7,773 bases of DNA from UBA11650 sp963997925 (GCA_963997925.1 CAXEOX010000135.1:1-7773); one strand, 5' to 3'. Counted from the first letter of the stretch, positions 1-6,232 are shown. A program made the numbers and translations. The notes: generated from the sequence alone by a model not told the origin.

Positions 1-53
1 AGTTCGAGGCGCTGGCTGAAGGCGCAAGACTGGCGTCCGAAAGGTTGAAGTAG
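1..53 (+). CDS. C-terminal end of an upstream gene (partial)
   Basis: An open frame enters from the left edge (full codons from base 3) and ends at TAG 51-53. It encodes the tail FEALAEGARLASERLK, an amphipathic, helix-like C-terminus with the Ala/Glu/Arg composition of real coding sequence. It lies 50 bp upstream of the flavin monooxygenase on the same strand, so the two could be co-transcribed. Sixteen residues are too few to name a family. That it is a gene end at all is inferred from composition and from the following well-formed ribosome binding site. Confidence 0.5.
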   Translation, partial: FEALAEGARLASERLK

Positions 54-103
54 AGAATTCACCGCGGCAACGTTCTGGTAACTATCTTGATGAGGAGTCA
101 ATC

Positions 104-1276
104 ATGATTAAGTCATTCTCTGCTCTGTACGCCGGACATGTTCTGGAAGGCGAGGGCATCGGTTTTAGCGGCACACCCCATGATGACCGTTGGTACTCCA
201 ATGAGCGACTTTCCCAAGCCTTCGACATCGCCCGGGAGTCGGCCATATTGATGGATGACTTAGGCTACGACATTCTTTGGATGGCTGAGCACCACTTTCA
301 ACGGGAAGGCTATGAGTGTATCCCCAATCTGCTGATTCTCAGCCAGTATCTAGCCCAGCACACCAAGCGCATCAAGTTCGGCTGCGGTTTCAACGTGCTC
401 CCCATGTGGCACCCCATACGTCTGGCCGAAGACTACGCGATGGTGGACATCCTCACCAAAGGCCGGGTGATTTTCGGGGTTGGCCGGGGCTACCACACCC
501 GAGAGGTGGAATCCTTTGGCGCTCCGCTCATCGACGCCGATGCCAACCGGGAGCTTTTTGAAGAGCAGTTCGAGATTATCATGAAGGCCTTTAACCAGGA
601 GTCCTTTTCCCACCAAGGCAAGCATTACACCATCCCGCCGGAGGTTCCTTACCGTGGCTACCATCTGAAGGACGTAACCCTCGTCCCCAGGCCAGCCAAC
701 CTGCCGGTGGAGACATGGCAGCCCATCGTCAGCGGAACCGATCGTGCCCTGAATTTCATGGCCAAATGGGACATCAAGGGGATAATCCTGGGCACCGGCG
801 AGGAATACGTTGATGACTGGGTCCACCGGTATCAGGAAGCCAATGCCCGAGTCGGTAGAGACTTGACCCTGGGAGAGAGCCTTGGGCTGGGCCTTTGGTG
901 CTACATCGACGACACCCGAGAGAAGGCTGAGAAGGCCTTGGAGCCTTTGTTTGAGGAGCACGTCAAGTTTGCCGCTCCGTTGGGGATGCTGCGCTACAGC
1001 GACGAGCAGATGGATGAGACCGGCCCAGGAGGCGCGTCGCGGCACATCGCCGCAGGAAGCAACTTCAGGGAGGTAATTGAGAAGAAGGCCTGGTTCGCCG
1101 GGAATCCGGAAGAGATCATTGCCTACCTCAAAGAGGTGGAGGAGAAATATCCCGGCCTGGAGCAAATCATGCTGGGATTCCCCATGGGCTCCACTGCGGA
1201 CCAGTTCAAAGAACAAATCACCCGCTTCGCCAAAGAGGTCATGCCCGCCTTCGTACCGCAGAAGGTTAAGGAGTAG
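104..1276 (+). CDS. LLM-class flavin-dependent oxidoreductase (luciferase-like monooxygenase)
   Basis: This is a 390-residue cytoplasmic protein of the bacterial luciferase-like TIM-barrel family. Members use reduced FMN (or F420) and O2 to oxygenate organic substrates. Visible family marks are MAEHHF at residues 60-65 (the strand-2 active-site motif), HPIRLAED at 103-110, GRVIFGVGRGY at 120-130 (flavin phosphate region), VPRP at 194-197, and a C-terminal FAGNPEEIIAYL segment typical of the F420/FMN group. The length is normal for the family. The ATG at 104 is supported by GAGGAG at 92-97, six bases upstream. The stop is TAG. The substrate cannot be read from sequence; such enzymes occur in many copies in SAR202-type Chloroflexota, where roles in oxidising recalcitrant organic matter have been proposed. 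The family call is secure and the exact reaction is unknown. A partner flavin reductase is not visible in this window. Confidence 0.93.
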   Translation: MIKSFSALYAGHVLEGEGIGFSGTPHDDRWYSNERLSQAFDIARESAILMDDLGYDILWMAEHHFQREGYECIPNLLILSQYLAQHTKRIKFGCGFNVLPMWHPIRLAEDYAMVDILTKGRVIFGVGRGYHTREVESFGAPLIDADANRELFEEQFEIIMKAFNQESFSHQGKHYTIPPEVPYRGYHLKDVTLVPRPANLPVETWQPIVSGTDRALNFMAKWDIKGIILGTGEEYVDDWVHRYQEANARVGRDLTLGESLGLGLWCYIDDTREKAEKALEPLFEEHVKFAAPLGMLRYSDEQMDETGPGGASRHIAAGSNFREVIEKKAWFAGNPEEIIAYLKEVEEKYPGLEQIMLGFPMGSTADQFKEQITRFAKEVMPAFVPQKVKE

Positions 1277-1308
1277 GGGCCGGCGAAGCTTTCTAAAACC
1301 ATGCCGTT

Positions 1309-1383
1309 GTAACGTTACCGTCTTCCTTGCATCAAACTAGGGACGTACCCTCCGTTTCGAGGTGGAAAGTGGCGTTACCGGTA
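1309..1383. repeat. Palindromes and 8-bp direct repeat before the metzincin gene
   Basis: The 111-bp gap between the monooxygenase and the metzincin lipoprotein holds a perfect 10-bp palindrome GTAACGTTAC (1309-1318). It also holds a direct repeat CGTTACCG at 1313-1320 and 1373-1380, 60 bp apart. The second copy overlaps the palindrome TACCGGTA (1376-1383), just before the start codon. This could be a pair of operator half-sites. The repeats are short enough to be chance. Confidence 0.25.
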
Positions 1384-1387
1384 TCTT

Positions 1388-2068
1388 ATGAATAGGTTCT
1401 ACTCGGTCTTTGCATTCGTTGCCATCGCACTGATCGGCTGCTCAGTTGCTGGGGCGGCGATTCCCACTCGGGAACCCCCAACCGCCGCCCCGGAGATTCT
1501 GGAGACCCCGGAGGCCACTGAGTTACCCAGAGAGGTCATCACCCTGACCATCTCCCTCTTCCTACTGGTGGACGACAATGAGGAGCATGACCCGCAGATC
1601 TCCACCCACCGCACGGAAGCTGAATTGAGAGAGATCCTCCAAGGGATGAATGAGATCTGGAGTCAGGCAGACATCCGGCTGGAATTGGAAACGGTCGATA
1701 CGGTGGAAGTTCCGGAAGTGATTCTCCAAGGGATGATGGCCGGGGACCTGCGCCCCTTTTTCCGTGAAGTGGGCGGCGGTATCACCATTCCCCAGACCTC
1801 AACGATAAATGGGTTCTATCTCCGCAGAGTTGGCGGCCCCAACGGCATCAATCCTTTTCGGTCCCGCACCTACTTCGTGATTGACGAACCTTCGGTGTTC
1901 GACCGGCGGGTCAGCAGTCATGAAGTTGGGCACATGCTGGGGTTGCACCACGTTTTGGGTGACGCCGGACGGTTGCTGTTCTCGGGAACCAACGGCATGA
2001 CCCTGACCGAGGACGAAGCGACGGTTGCCCGGTACTTCGCTCGTGGGATACTTCAGGGGCTTAGGTAG
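1388..2068 (+). CDS. Secreted lipoprotein with metzincin-type zinc protease motif
   Basis: This is a 226-residue predicted lipoprotein. Residues 1-17 form a short signal peptide ending in the lipobox LIGC, so Cys18 would be lipidated and the protein anchored outside the cytoplasmic membrane. A Pro/Glu/Thr-rich linker follows (about residues 25-48). The C-terminal half carries SSHEVGHMLGLHH, which is the HExxHxxGxxH zinc site of metzincins (His178, Glu179, His182, His188), so the likely activity is peptide hydrolysis. After it comes RLLFSGTNGMTLTEDE (195-210), positioned like the metzincin Met-turn, but the usual Leu-Met is Leu-Leu (Leu197). The start ATG 1388 is fixed by the signal peptide. 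A clear Shine-Dalgarno is missing: AGGTGG at 1360-1365 is 22 bases away, so translation may be weak or leaderless. It converges with the next gene. The zinc-site call is firm, but protease activity is not shown. Confidence 0.8.
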   Translation: MNRFYSVFAFVAIALIGCSVAGAAIPTREPPTAAPEILETPEATELPREVITLTISLFLLVDDNEEHDPQISTHRTEAELREILQGMNEIWSQADIRLELETVDTVEVPEVILQGMMAGDLRPFFREVGGGITIPQTSTINGFYLRRVGGPNGINPFRSRTYFVIDEPSVFDRRVSSHEVGHMLGLHHVLGDAGRLLFSGTNGMTLTEDEATVARYFARGILQGLR

Positions 2069-2078
2069 GAAGGATGTT

Positions 2079-2798
2079 CTAGGATCCCGGCTCCATGGTC
2101 ACTTCTAACTCGAAGATACCCGTCTGGTTGGTATTTGAGTTGGAGATGAAGAAGGCAACCGTGTCCGGGATTCCGTCACCGTCCCCAGCCCGGTCCAGAA
2201 GCAACCGGAACTGGGCAAGGGGATAAGAATCGTTGAGAGACCTCTGGAGCGTTTCGGCCAGGCCGCACTGGAACGGGCCGCTGGGCGAGGTAGCAAACTC
2301 ACATCCAGCGCCGCCGTCATGGGCCTCAAGATTCCACAACGCGGAGGAAAACTTGGAGTAGCGAATCTCTTCAGCCCGCAATGTTCCCAAGTCTTTGAAT
2401 GGCGTTCCACGAACCGAGGCTCTGTCCGAACGAAGCACGGCGGAGACTACTTTCCCAGCAGGCAAGGCGCTTAGGTCAAAAGTTAGGAAAATCTGGACAC
2501 CGTCGCCGTCAGGAAAACGAGGGTTTAGATTGTCCCCGGCGAATAGTCCAGTGCCCATTCCTTGAAAACCTCGGGGCGTATGGCCTTCCATCGCCCCGCC
2601 CTGATTCCGTAGCATAAAGACGTTACTTGCGTCCGCCTGTTCGGCTGAAGCAGCTTGCTGGCTTGGGGGTTGTGGGGAGGGGGCAGACCGCGTAAGGGAA
2701 GCGGTTGGGACCGTTTGACCGTAGGCAATCGCCAACAACGAGAGAATGGTCAGAACTATCAGAAGGGACCGGCTTGGAACTGCCGGGATAAATCTCAA
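2079..2798 (-). CDS. Secreted beta-sandwich (DNRLRE-like) protein, unknown function
   Basis: This is a 239-residue exported protein. A basic N-terminus and a hydrophobic stretch (about residues 11-26) form a signal peptide or anchor. A Ser/Pro/Gln/Ala-rich linker follows (28-55), then a beta-rich domain (59-237). The phrase FLTFDLSALPAGKVVSAVLR (103-123) resembles the opening strands of DNRLRE / CBM96-like surface domains. Aspartate-rich turns DGDG (97-100) and GDGDGIPD (205-212) look like calcium-binding loops. Cys166 and Cys178 could form a disulfide. The start is TTG at 2796-2798: an in-frame TAG sits three codons upstream and no ATG exists before residue 62, so TTG is the best start that keeps the signal sequence. 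The ribosome site (GGTAGG, weak) is poor. Its stop is 10 bp from the stop of the convergent metzincin gene. No enzyme motif is seen; surface adhesion or carbohydrate binding is only a guess. Confidence 0.72.
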   Translation of the reverse strand: MRFIPAVPSRSLLIVLTILSLLAIAYGQTVPTASLTRSAPSPQPPSQQAASAEQADASNVFMLRNQGGAMEGHTPRGFQGMGTGLFAGDNLNPRFPDGDGVQIFLTFDLSALPAGKVVSAVLRSDRASVRGTPFKDLGTLRAEEIRYSKFSSALWNLEAHDGGAGCEFATSPSGPFQCGLAETLQRSLNDSYPLAQFRLLLDRAGDGDGIPDTVAFFISNSNTNQTGIFELEVTMEPGS

Positions 2799-2813
2799 GT
2801 GCGCCTACCCGCT

Positions 2814-2878
2814 GTGGCGCCGCGAGATTTACCCTGGTGAGGACATTGGGCGCCACTGGACGGTTAGATGCTTAACCG
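2814..2878. repeat. Inverted repeat GTGGCGCC/GGCGCCAC and adjacent hairpin in gene upstream region
   Basis: Upstream of the secreted beta-rich gene, GTGGCGCC (2814-2821) is matched by its exact reverse complement GGCGCCAC (2849-2856) across a 27-base spacer. Each arm contains the self-complementary GGCGCC. Right beside it, CGGTTA (2861-2866) and TAACCG (2873-2878) form a 6-bp stem with a 6-base loop. No T-run follows either, so they are not terminators. They could be an operator or a leader RNA structure for the minus-strand gene starting at 2798. The rest of the 255-bp gap to 3053 shows nothing I can name beyond the terminator at its right end. Confidence 0.35.
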
Positions 2879-3027
2879 GCGAAACTAGGTCTTTGAAGGG
2901 ATCATGGACTGGCTAACCCCTATTGGGTGCCATCAAGCAGGTGACATGCTTAAAATCCTGAACCAGACGATATCCTCGGCTCGGCCACCGCAGAGTCAAG
3001 GAATCAAGTATCACATTTGACCAGGCG

Positions 3028-3055
3028 AAAACCCCGCTAGCTACAAAAACGGGTT
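3028..3055 (-). terminator. Probable rho-independent terminator after the phosphatase gene
   Basis: On the minus strand, AACCCG (starting inside the phosphatase stop codon) pairs with CGGGGTT, with one bulged G. The loop is a 13-base segment containing GCTAGC, and TTTT follows at 3031-3028. The stem is short and imperfect, but the position immediately at the end of the cupin A / phosphatase unit fits. Confidence 0.4.
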
Positions 3056-3794
3056 ATTCAAGCAATCTTTGCTTGAGCTGGTCGATCGTTGCATCGGATA
3101 TGCCGTTAGCCCGGACGTAGCCTTCGACTCCGCCGTGTGCATCACGAATCCCACCTAGCACTTGTTCCATCAGACCAGAGGGGACTTCGAAGGATCTGGG
3201 TGACCGATGCTCATTGCCCGGCCTGCTACGTAGCCTTTCTCCCAATGTATCGATGATTTGATTGGTTAGATAGAAGTCTTCGAAGATCTGCTGTTCGTCT
3301 ACGCCCAGCAGGCTTAGGACCATGGCAGATAAGATGCCGGTGCGGTCTTTACCCGCGGTGCAGTGGAACATCGCTGGGCTGTTGGATGATTGGGCAAGCA
3401 CCGTCAGGGCCTCGACGATGCGAGCTCCCGAATTGGTTATGGTCCATTGATACGCTGCGGCCAATCTTTCTATTGGGTCTTCCCCAAGCCCAGGCGGGGT
3501 CATGTCCCATCCTTCGAGAAAGGGCACGTTTGCGTACCGGACAGGCGAACTCGGCTGAGGCCAGCGTTCGGACTCCAGGGCGTCTTCGGGGTTCCGTAGA
3601 TCAATCACCACGGCGACGCCGAGGTCTGACGCCACGTAAGCAGCGTCGGCCTCGGTCAAGAATTGCGGGTTATCGGCCCGGAACAGCGTCCGGTATTTCA
3701 CGGTTCGGTTGTCTTGAGCTTGATATCCGCCCAGATCCCGAAAATTGAAGCAACCTTCAAGGGGAATGAACCGTTGTGGTTCACCGATATTCAT
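3054..3794 (-). CDS. Tyrosine/lipid phosphatase of the LipA/PtpB type (Y_phosphatase3)
   Basis: This is a 246-residue cytoplasmic phosphatase with a cysteine-phosphate mechanism. The P-loop HCTAGKDRTG lies at residues 144-153 (nucleophile Cys145, Arg151). The Lys149-Asp150 pair inside the loop is the hallmark of the family that includes Mycobacterium PtpB and Listeria LipA, which act on phosphotyrosine and phosphoinositides. The N-terminal NFRDLGGY (17-24) and the strand VIDLRNPED (63-71) are also typical. The frame is open further upstream to 4010, but that part lies inside the cupin gene. The ATG at 3792-3794 is chosen because GAGGGA (3801-3806) sits six bases before it and family homology begins there. 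It lies 23 bp downstream of cupin A and is probably co-transcribed from the promoter at 4201. There is no signal peptide, so an intracellular role in signalling or in phosphoester turnover is inferred. The natural substrate is unknown. Confidence 0.9.
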   Translation of the reverse strand: MNIGEPQRFIPLEGCFNFRDLGGYQAQDNRTVKYRTLFRADNPQFLTEADAAYVASDLGVAVVIDLRNPEDALESERWPQPSSPVRYANVPFLEGWDMTPPGLGEDPIERLAAAYQWTITNSGARIVEALTVLAQSSNSPAMFHCTAGKDRTGILSAMVLSLLGVDEQQIFEDFYLTNQIIDTLGERLRSRPGNEHRSPRSFEVPSGLMEQVLGGIRDAHGGVEGYVRANGISDATIDQLKQRLLE

Positions 3795-3800
3795 TTGCAA

Positions 3801-3806
3801 TCCCTC
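3801..3806 (-). promoter_or_regulatory. Ribosome binding site deciding the phosphatase start
   Basis: GAGGGA on the minus strand, six bases before ATG 3794, selects this internal start over the longer reading frame that overlaps the cupin gene. Confidence 0.7.
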
Positions 3807-3817
3807 GACGCAGAATT

Positions 3818-4159
3818 CTACTGATTGGCCAGTGGCACCGTGGCGGTGACGCAGGGTATGTCGCCGAAGGTGCCGGTCGTGTGGCCGGAGCCGGTGACGT
3901 CTTCCACCAAGCGGGCATCGCCGGGTCCAAAGACGTGCTTCGATCCGTCTTTCAGGCCGATCTCCAGTTGTCCGGAACAGATGATTACAAACTGACGACG
4001 AGGGGCGCAATGGTAGTCGGAGTAATTGCCCACCGCTGCTTCACGGAACGTGATGTTGGTGGTTGCCTGCGCTGCGGTCCAGTCCGGAGTCTTGGTCAGG
4101 TCAATGTCCTCGATCTGGGATACGCCTTGGGAGTTTGTGAAAAGTCGATATGTACCCAT
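3818..4159 (-). CDS. Small cupin-domain protein (cupin A)
   Basis: This is a 113-residue single-domain cupin, a small beta-barrel that usually holds one metal ion. Motif 1 is seen as SDYHCAPRRQ (47-56) followed by SGQLEIG (62-68). The turn before motif 2 is GPGD (78-81), and motif 2 contains EDVTGSGHTT (86-95). His50 and His93 are the likely metal ligands, so the usual full 3-His/1-Glu set appears reduced. It matches cupin B at 58 of 112 aligned residues by hand count, including APRRQ, EDxTGxGHTT and VTATV. The start is ATG 4157-4159 with GGAG 11 bases upstream, a rather long spacing. It is the first gene of a unit with the phosphatase, behind a clear -10 box at 4201. The family is firm; whether it is an enzyme (such as a dioxygenase or isomerase) or a ligand sensor cannot be told. 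Confidence 0.88.
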   Translation of the reverse strand: MGTYRLFTNSQGVSQIEDIDLTKTPDWTAAQATTNITFREAAVGNYSDYHCAPRRQFVIICSGQLEIGLKDGSKHVFGPGDARLVEDVTGSGHTTGTFGDIPCVTATVPLANQ

Positions 4160-4200
4160 TGCAGATTCATCTCCATATTAGGTCTAGATTGAGATTCGCT

Positions 4201-4212
4201 ATTATAGCCTAA
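4201..4212 (-). promoter_or_regulatory. Promoter -10 region of cupin A unit (TTAGGCTATAAT)
   Basis: On the minus strand the sequence reads TTAGGCTATAAT, ending in a perfect TATAAT (4201-4206). Transcription would start near 4194, leaving a leader of about 35 bases before cupin A. No good TTGACA is present 16-18 bases upstream. In that place a small inverted repeat GGAG-N6-CTCC (4226-4239) may be an activator or repressor site. The same 12 bases stand before cupin B. Confidence 0.6.
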
Positions 4213-4281
4213 TGCCGTAGACGCCGGAGGATTATCTCCCGCTGAAGCTATCGGTTGGTTCACGCGCCGTGGATCGAGTTT

Positions 4282-5574
4282 CTAAGGTCCGGCGCTGGAG
4301 AGAAAATCGACCAAGGAAGCCACGGCGGCCTCGAAGACTCGGTCCTCCTCCAAACCCCGGAAATCGATGACCTTTCCCTGTTTCAGAACGGCGCACAGCC
4401 CATCATCCTTGTCGTCGAACATATTGTCCGCCGCCAGTGAGGCTAGGTCTCTGGATTCGGGGCCCATGCTCCCAGCCAATTCCGACATGTACCGCCTGGT
4501 TTGAGGGCTTTGCAGGGACGACTCGGTGCATAGCAGGACCAGTTTGTCGAAGTAGGCCGTATGGGATAGAACCGTTTCACCCGCCTGCAGGCTTGTTTCG
4601 TCGTCCGGCGCTATGCTCCAACAGGGAATCTGGGCTGCTTGCAGGCTAGCCCTGAGCCGGTCAGCCAAGGGATGGTCTTCCATAGAGCCGATGGTCAACA
4701 CCGTTGGGAAAGTCCGGCTCACACCCGTCATAGAGTCCTGGGCTTCGAGGAGCGGTGCGGCTACGCCGGCGTCCTCCAAGAACTTCCTGGGTATTCGTCC
4801 TCCGGACCTGGCGAGAGTGTCCAAGCCGATGGTGCTGGGTCCGGTGTGGCGGGCAAGATCCAGAGCGATGGTCCAGCTCAAGTCGCAGCTGACGATGTTG
4901 GAAAACCCGAATACGGCGCGGTAAAACGTGGCGCTCTCAAGATTGGTCTTAAAGAAGGAAGCCCCCCGCAGGTCTGCTCCAGTGAGATCGGCCTGCTTCA
5001 AGATAGTTGAGGACAGAATCGCTTCCCGCAGATTCGCGCCGGTCAGGTCTGCGCCGGTTAGGTCTGCCGAGGAAAGATCCGCTCTGGAAAGATTGGCCCC
5101 TTCCAGGTTGGCGAATGTCATGTCGGTGGAGGAAAGGTCGGCCCCGGTCAAGTCCGCAGCGCGCAGGGTGCTTCTGGAAAGATTGCTGCGGGTTAGAACG
5201 CAACGGGCCATGTTGGCTCTGGTTAGGACTGCGTGGGAGAGATTGGAGCGCGAAAGATGAGCCGAGTTTAGATTGATGCCTTCCATCGCCGCCATGCGGA
5301 GGTTGCTGTTGGTCAGGTCTACGCCGTTCAGTTCGTCGAAGGCTAGGTCGACGGCGCCCAGCTTGGCACGGCTTAAGATTGCTCCCGAAAGGTCGAGTTT
5401 CGGTCGGCCATAAACCAACTCCCTTTCAAACGTCTCGCTGGCGGCGCGGTCCCCGAGTTGATAGTTCAAGGTGGAGTAGGTAGGGGCCGAGGGAATCACG
5501 TGGTTCAATTCCCGCCATCGGGCGATTGCGTTTCCTCCGGATTTGGCCAGCGCTACATGTTCAGGAACAGCCAA
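4282..5574 (-). CDS. Pentapeptide-repeat protein with divergent C-terminal TIR domain
   Basis: This 430-residue protein has three parts. The N-terminus EHVALAKSGGNAIARWRE (5-22) matches the short lead-in seen in many bacterial pentapeptide proteins. Residues 60-233 are about 34 pentapeptide repeats of the A(D/N)LxG type (for example ADLTG, ANLEG, ANLSR), which fold into a right-handed beta helix. A linker with GPSTIGLDTLARSGG (245-259) and IPRKFLEDAGV (261-271) is the one that joins pentapeptides to TIR domains in this known architecture. Residues 279-425 correspond to the TIR domain (TVLTIGS, then LQAAQIPCWSIAP, KLVLLCTESSL and VIDFRG). The TIR core is degraded: the ISYS box is TIGS and the WxxxE helix lacks its Trp. 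The start is TTG 5572-5574, strongly supported by AGGAG (5581-5585) six bases upstream. TIR proteins act in NAD+ cleavage or as interaction modules; here a scaffold role is more likely than catalysis. It probably shares a transcript with cupin B. Confidence 0.88.
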   Translation of the reverse strand: MAVPEHVALAKSGGNAIARWRELNHVIPSAPTYSTLNYQLGDRAASETFERELVYGRPKLDLSGAILSRAKLGAVDLAFDELNGVDLTNSNLRMAAMEGINLNSAHLSRSNLSHAVLTRANMARCVLTRSNLSRSTLRAADLTGADLSSTDMTFANLEGANLSRADLSSADLTGADLTGANLREAILSSTILKQADLTGADLRGASFFKTNLESATFYRAVFGFSNIVSCDLSWTIALDLARHTGPSTIGLDTLARSGGRIPRKFLEDAGVAAPLLEAQDSMTGVSRTFPTVLTIGSMEDHPLADRLRASLQAAQIPCWSIAPDDETSLQAGETVLSHTAYFDKLVLLCTESSLQSPQTRRYMSELAGSMGPESRDLASLAADNMFDDKDDGLCAVLKQGKVIDFRGLEEDRVFEAAVASLVDFLSSAGP

Positions 5575-5580
5575 AGAGTT

Positions 5581-5585
5581 CTCCT
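5581..5585 (-). promoter_or_regulatory. Ribosome binding site deciding a TTG start
   Basis: AGGAG on the minus strand lies six bases before TTG 5574 of the pentapeptide-TIR gene. There is no competing ATG nearby, so this fixes the TTG start. Confidence 0.75.
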
Positions 5586-5603
5586 GTGGGTTAAGCCGGC
5601 TTT

Positions 5604-5630
5604 GCTTCGCAAGAGGCGAAGCCGTTTTTT
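5604..5630 (+). terminator. Terminator-like hairpin with T-run, plus-strand orientation
   Basis: GCTTCGC (5604-5610), loop AAGAG, and GCGAAGC (5616-5622) form a perfect 7-bp stem, followed after CG by TTTTTT (5625-5630). In this polarity it would stop plus-strand transcription, yet no plus-strand gene precedes it. Read on the minus strand, it sits in the 65-bp gap between cupin B and the pentapeptide-TIR gene without a trailing U-run. There it would be an intercistronic stem rather than a terminator. Just left of it is the perfect palindrome AAGCCGGCTT (5593-5602). Confidence 0.5.
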
Positions 5631-5639
5631 CGCTTTAAC

Positions 5640-5978
5640 TTAGTCGTCTAGGTGTACGGTGGCGGTTACGCGGGGCACATCGCCTACCACTCTCGTGGTG
5701 TGGCCATGGCCGGTCAGGTCTTCAGCCAAATTTACGTCTCCCGCACCTAGGCGGTAAACGGTGCCGTCGGCCAACCCAATCTCGGCCTCTCCGGACAGGG
5801 TAATGATGTACTGGCGCCGGGGCGCGATATGCCAGTCGCTGAAACGTCCGGGGGGCGATGCGCGGAACACTATCCCCTTGGCGTTGTGGAGTTCGGTCCA
5901 GGCCGGATGGGTGGTGGGGTCAATCTCTTCGATGTGAGATTGTCCGTCATCGCCTGTAAATAGCCTTATGGATCCCAT
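5640..5978 (-). CDS. Small cupin-domain protein (cupin B), paralogue of cupin A
   Basis: This 112-residue cupin is closely similar to cupin A over its whole length. Shared marks are the opening MGxxRLFT, FSDWHIAPRRQ (46-56), SGEAEIG (62-68), GAGD (78-81), EDLTGHGHTT (86-95) and the C-terminal VTATV. His50 and His93 are conserved in both copies; His91 is specific to this copy. The start ATG 5976-5978 has a perfect AAGGAGG (5986-5992) seven bases upstream, the strongest ribosome site in the window, so it is likely well expressed. The stop is TAA. The pentapeptide-TIR gene begins 65 bp downstream on the same strand. The function is unknown; a metal-dependent small-molecule enzyme or a sensor is possible for the family. 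Confidence 0.88.
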   Translation of the reverse strand: MGSIRLFTGDDGQSHIEEIDPTTHPAWTELHNAKGIVFRASPPGRFSDWHIAPRRQYIITLSGEAEIGLADGTVYRLGAGDVNLAEDLTGHGHTTRVVGDVPRVTATVHLDD

Positions 5979-5985
5979 GGATAAG

Positions 5986-5992
5986 CCTCCTT
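5986..5992 (-). promoter_or_regulatory. Perfect Shine-Dalgarno of cupin B
   Basis: AAGGAGG on the minus strand, seven bases before ATG 5978. It is a full match to the anti-Shine-Dalgarno consensus and much stronger than the site of its paralogue cupin A. Confidence 0.8.
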
Positions 5993-6023
5993 GGAATTAA
6001 CTTGAGTTGAACTCTAGCGATAG

Positions 6024-6035
6024 ATTATAGCCTAA
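6024..6035 (-). promoter_or_regulatory. Promoter -10 region of cupin B unit (TTAGGCTATAAT)
   Basis: The minus strand reads TTAGGCTATAAT with TATAAT at 6024-6029, identical over 12 bases to the site before cupin A. The start point would be near 6017, giving a leader of about 39 bases. No convincing -35 hexamer is seen. The remaining stretch to the plus-strand amidohydrolase (6036-6232) must hold that gene's promoter, but I find only a weak TAATAT (6156-6161) without a -35 partner. Confidence 0.6.
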
Positions 6036-6232
6036 CCTGGCAGCCGTGGCTCTAAGAACGGCGTATCTAGTCAAAATTGGGGTCTATGCTCCAGTCAAAG
6101 GTGGGTGCGGGTGAAAGAGTTCTGGTTCCTATCACTGGACGTATTCCTTCCGGCGTAATATTCTTCGGTCAAGATTTAAAGTGAGATTGCGGCCCAGGAG
6201 GGAAGCCTCTTACCGGGCCGGATATTTGACCA

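Noticed and set aside
350..1216. 288-residue minus-strand open frame opposite the monooxygenase
   Set aside because: It lies wholly inside a well-supported gene on the other strand, shows no family motifs, and is a by-product of codon bias in GC-rich DNA.
3795..4010. N-terminal extension of the phosphatase frame up to 4010
   Set aside because: It overlaps the cupin A gene, is Arg/His-rich without homology, and a good ribosome site with ATG lies at 3794.
4613..5276. Several plus-strand open frames across the pentapeptide repeats
   Set aside because: They are antisense shadows of the repetitive pentapeptide coding sequence, with Arg/Ser-rich low-complexity products and no start signals.
4840..5400. 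Repetitive DNA suggesting a tandem repeat array or CRISPR
   Set aside because: The 15-base-scale periodicity is explained by the pentapeptide codons. The units are degenerate and there are no spacers.
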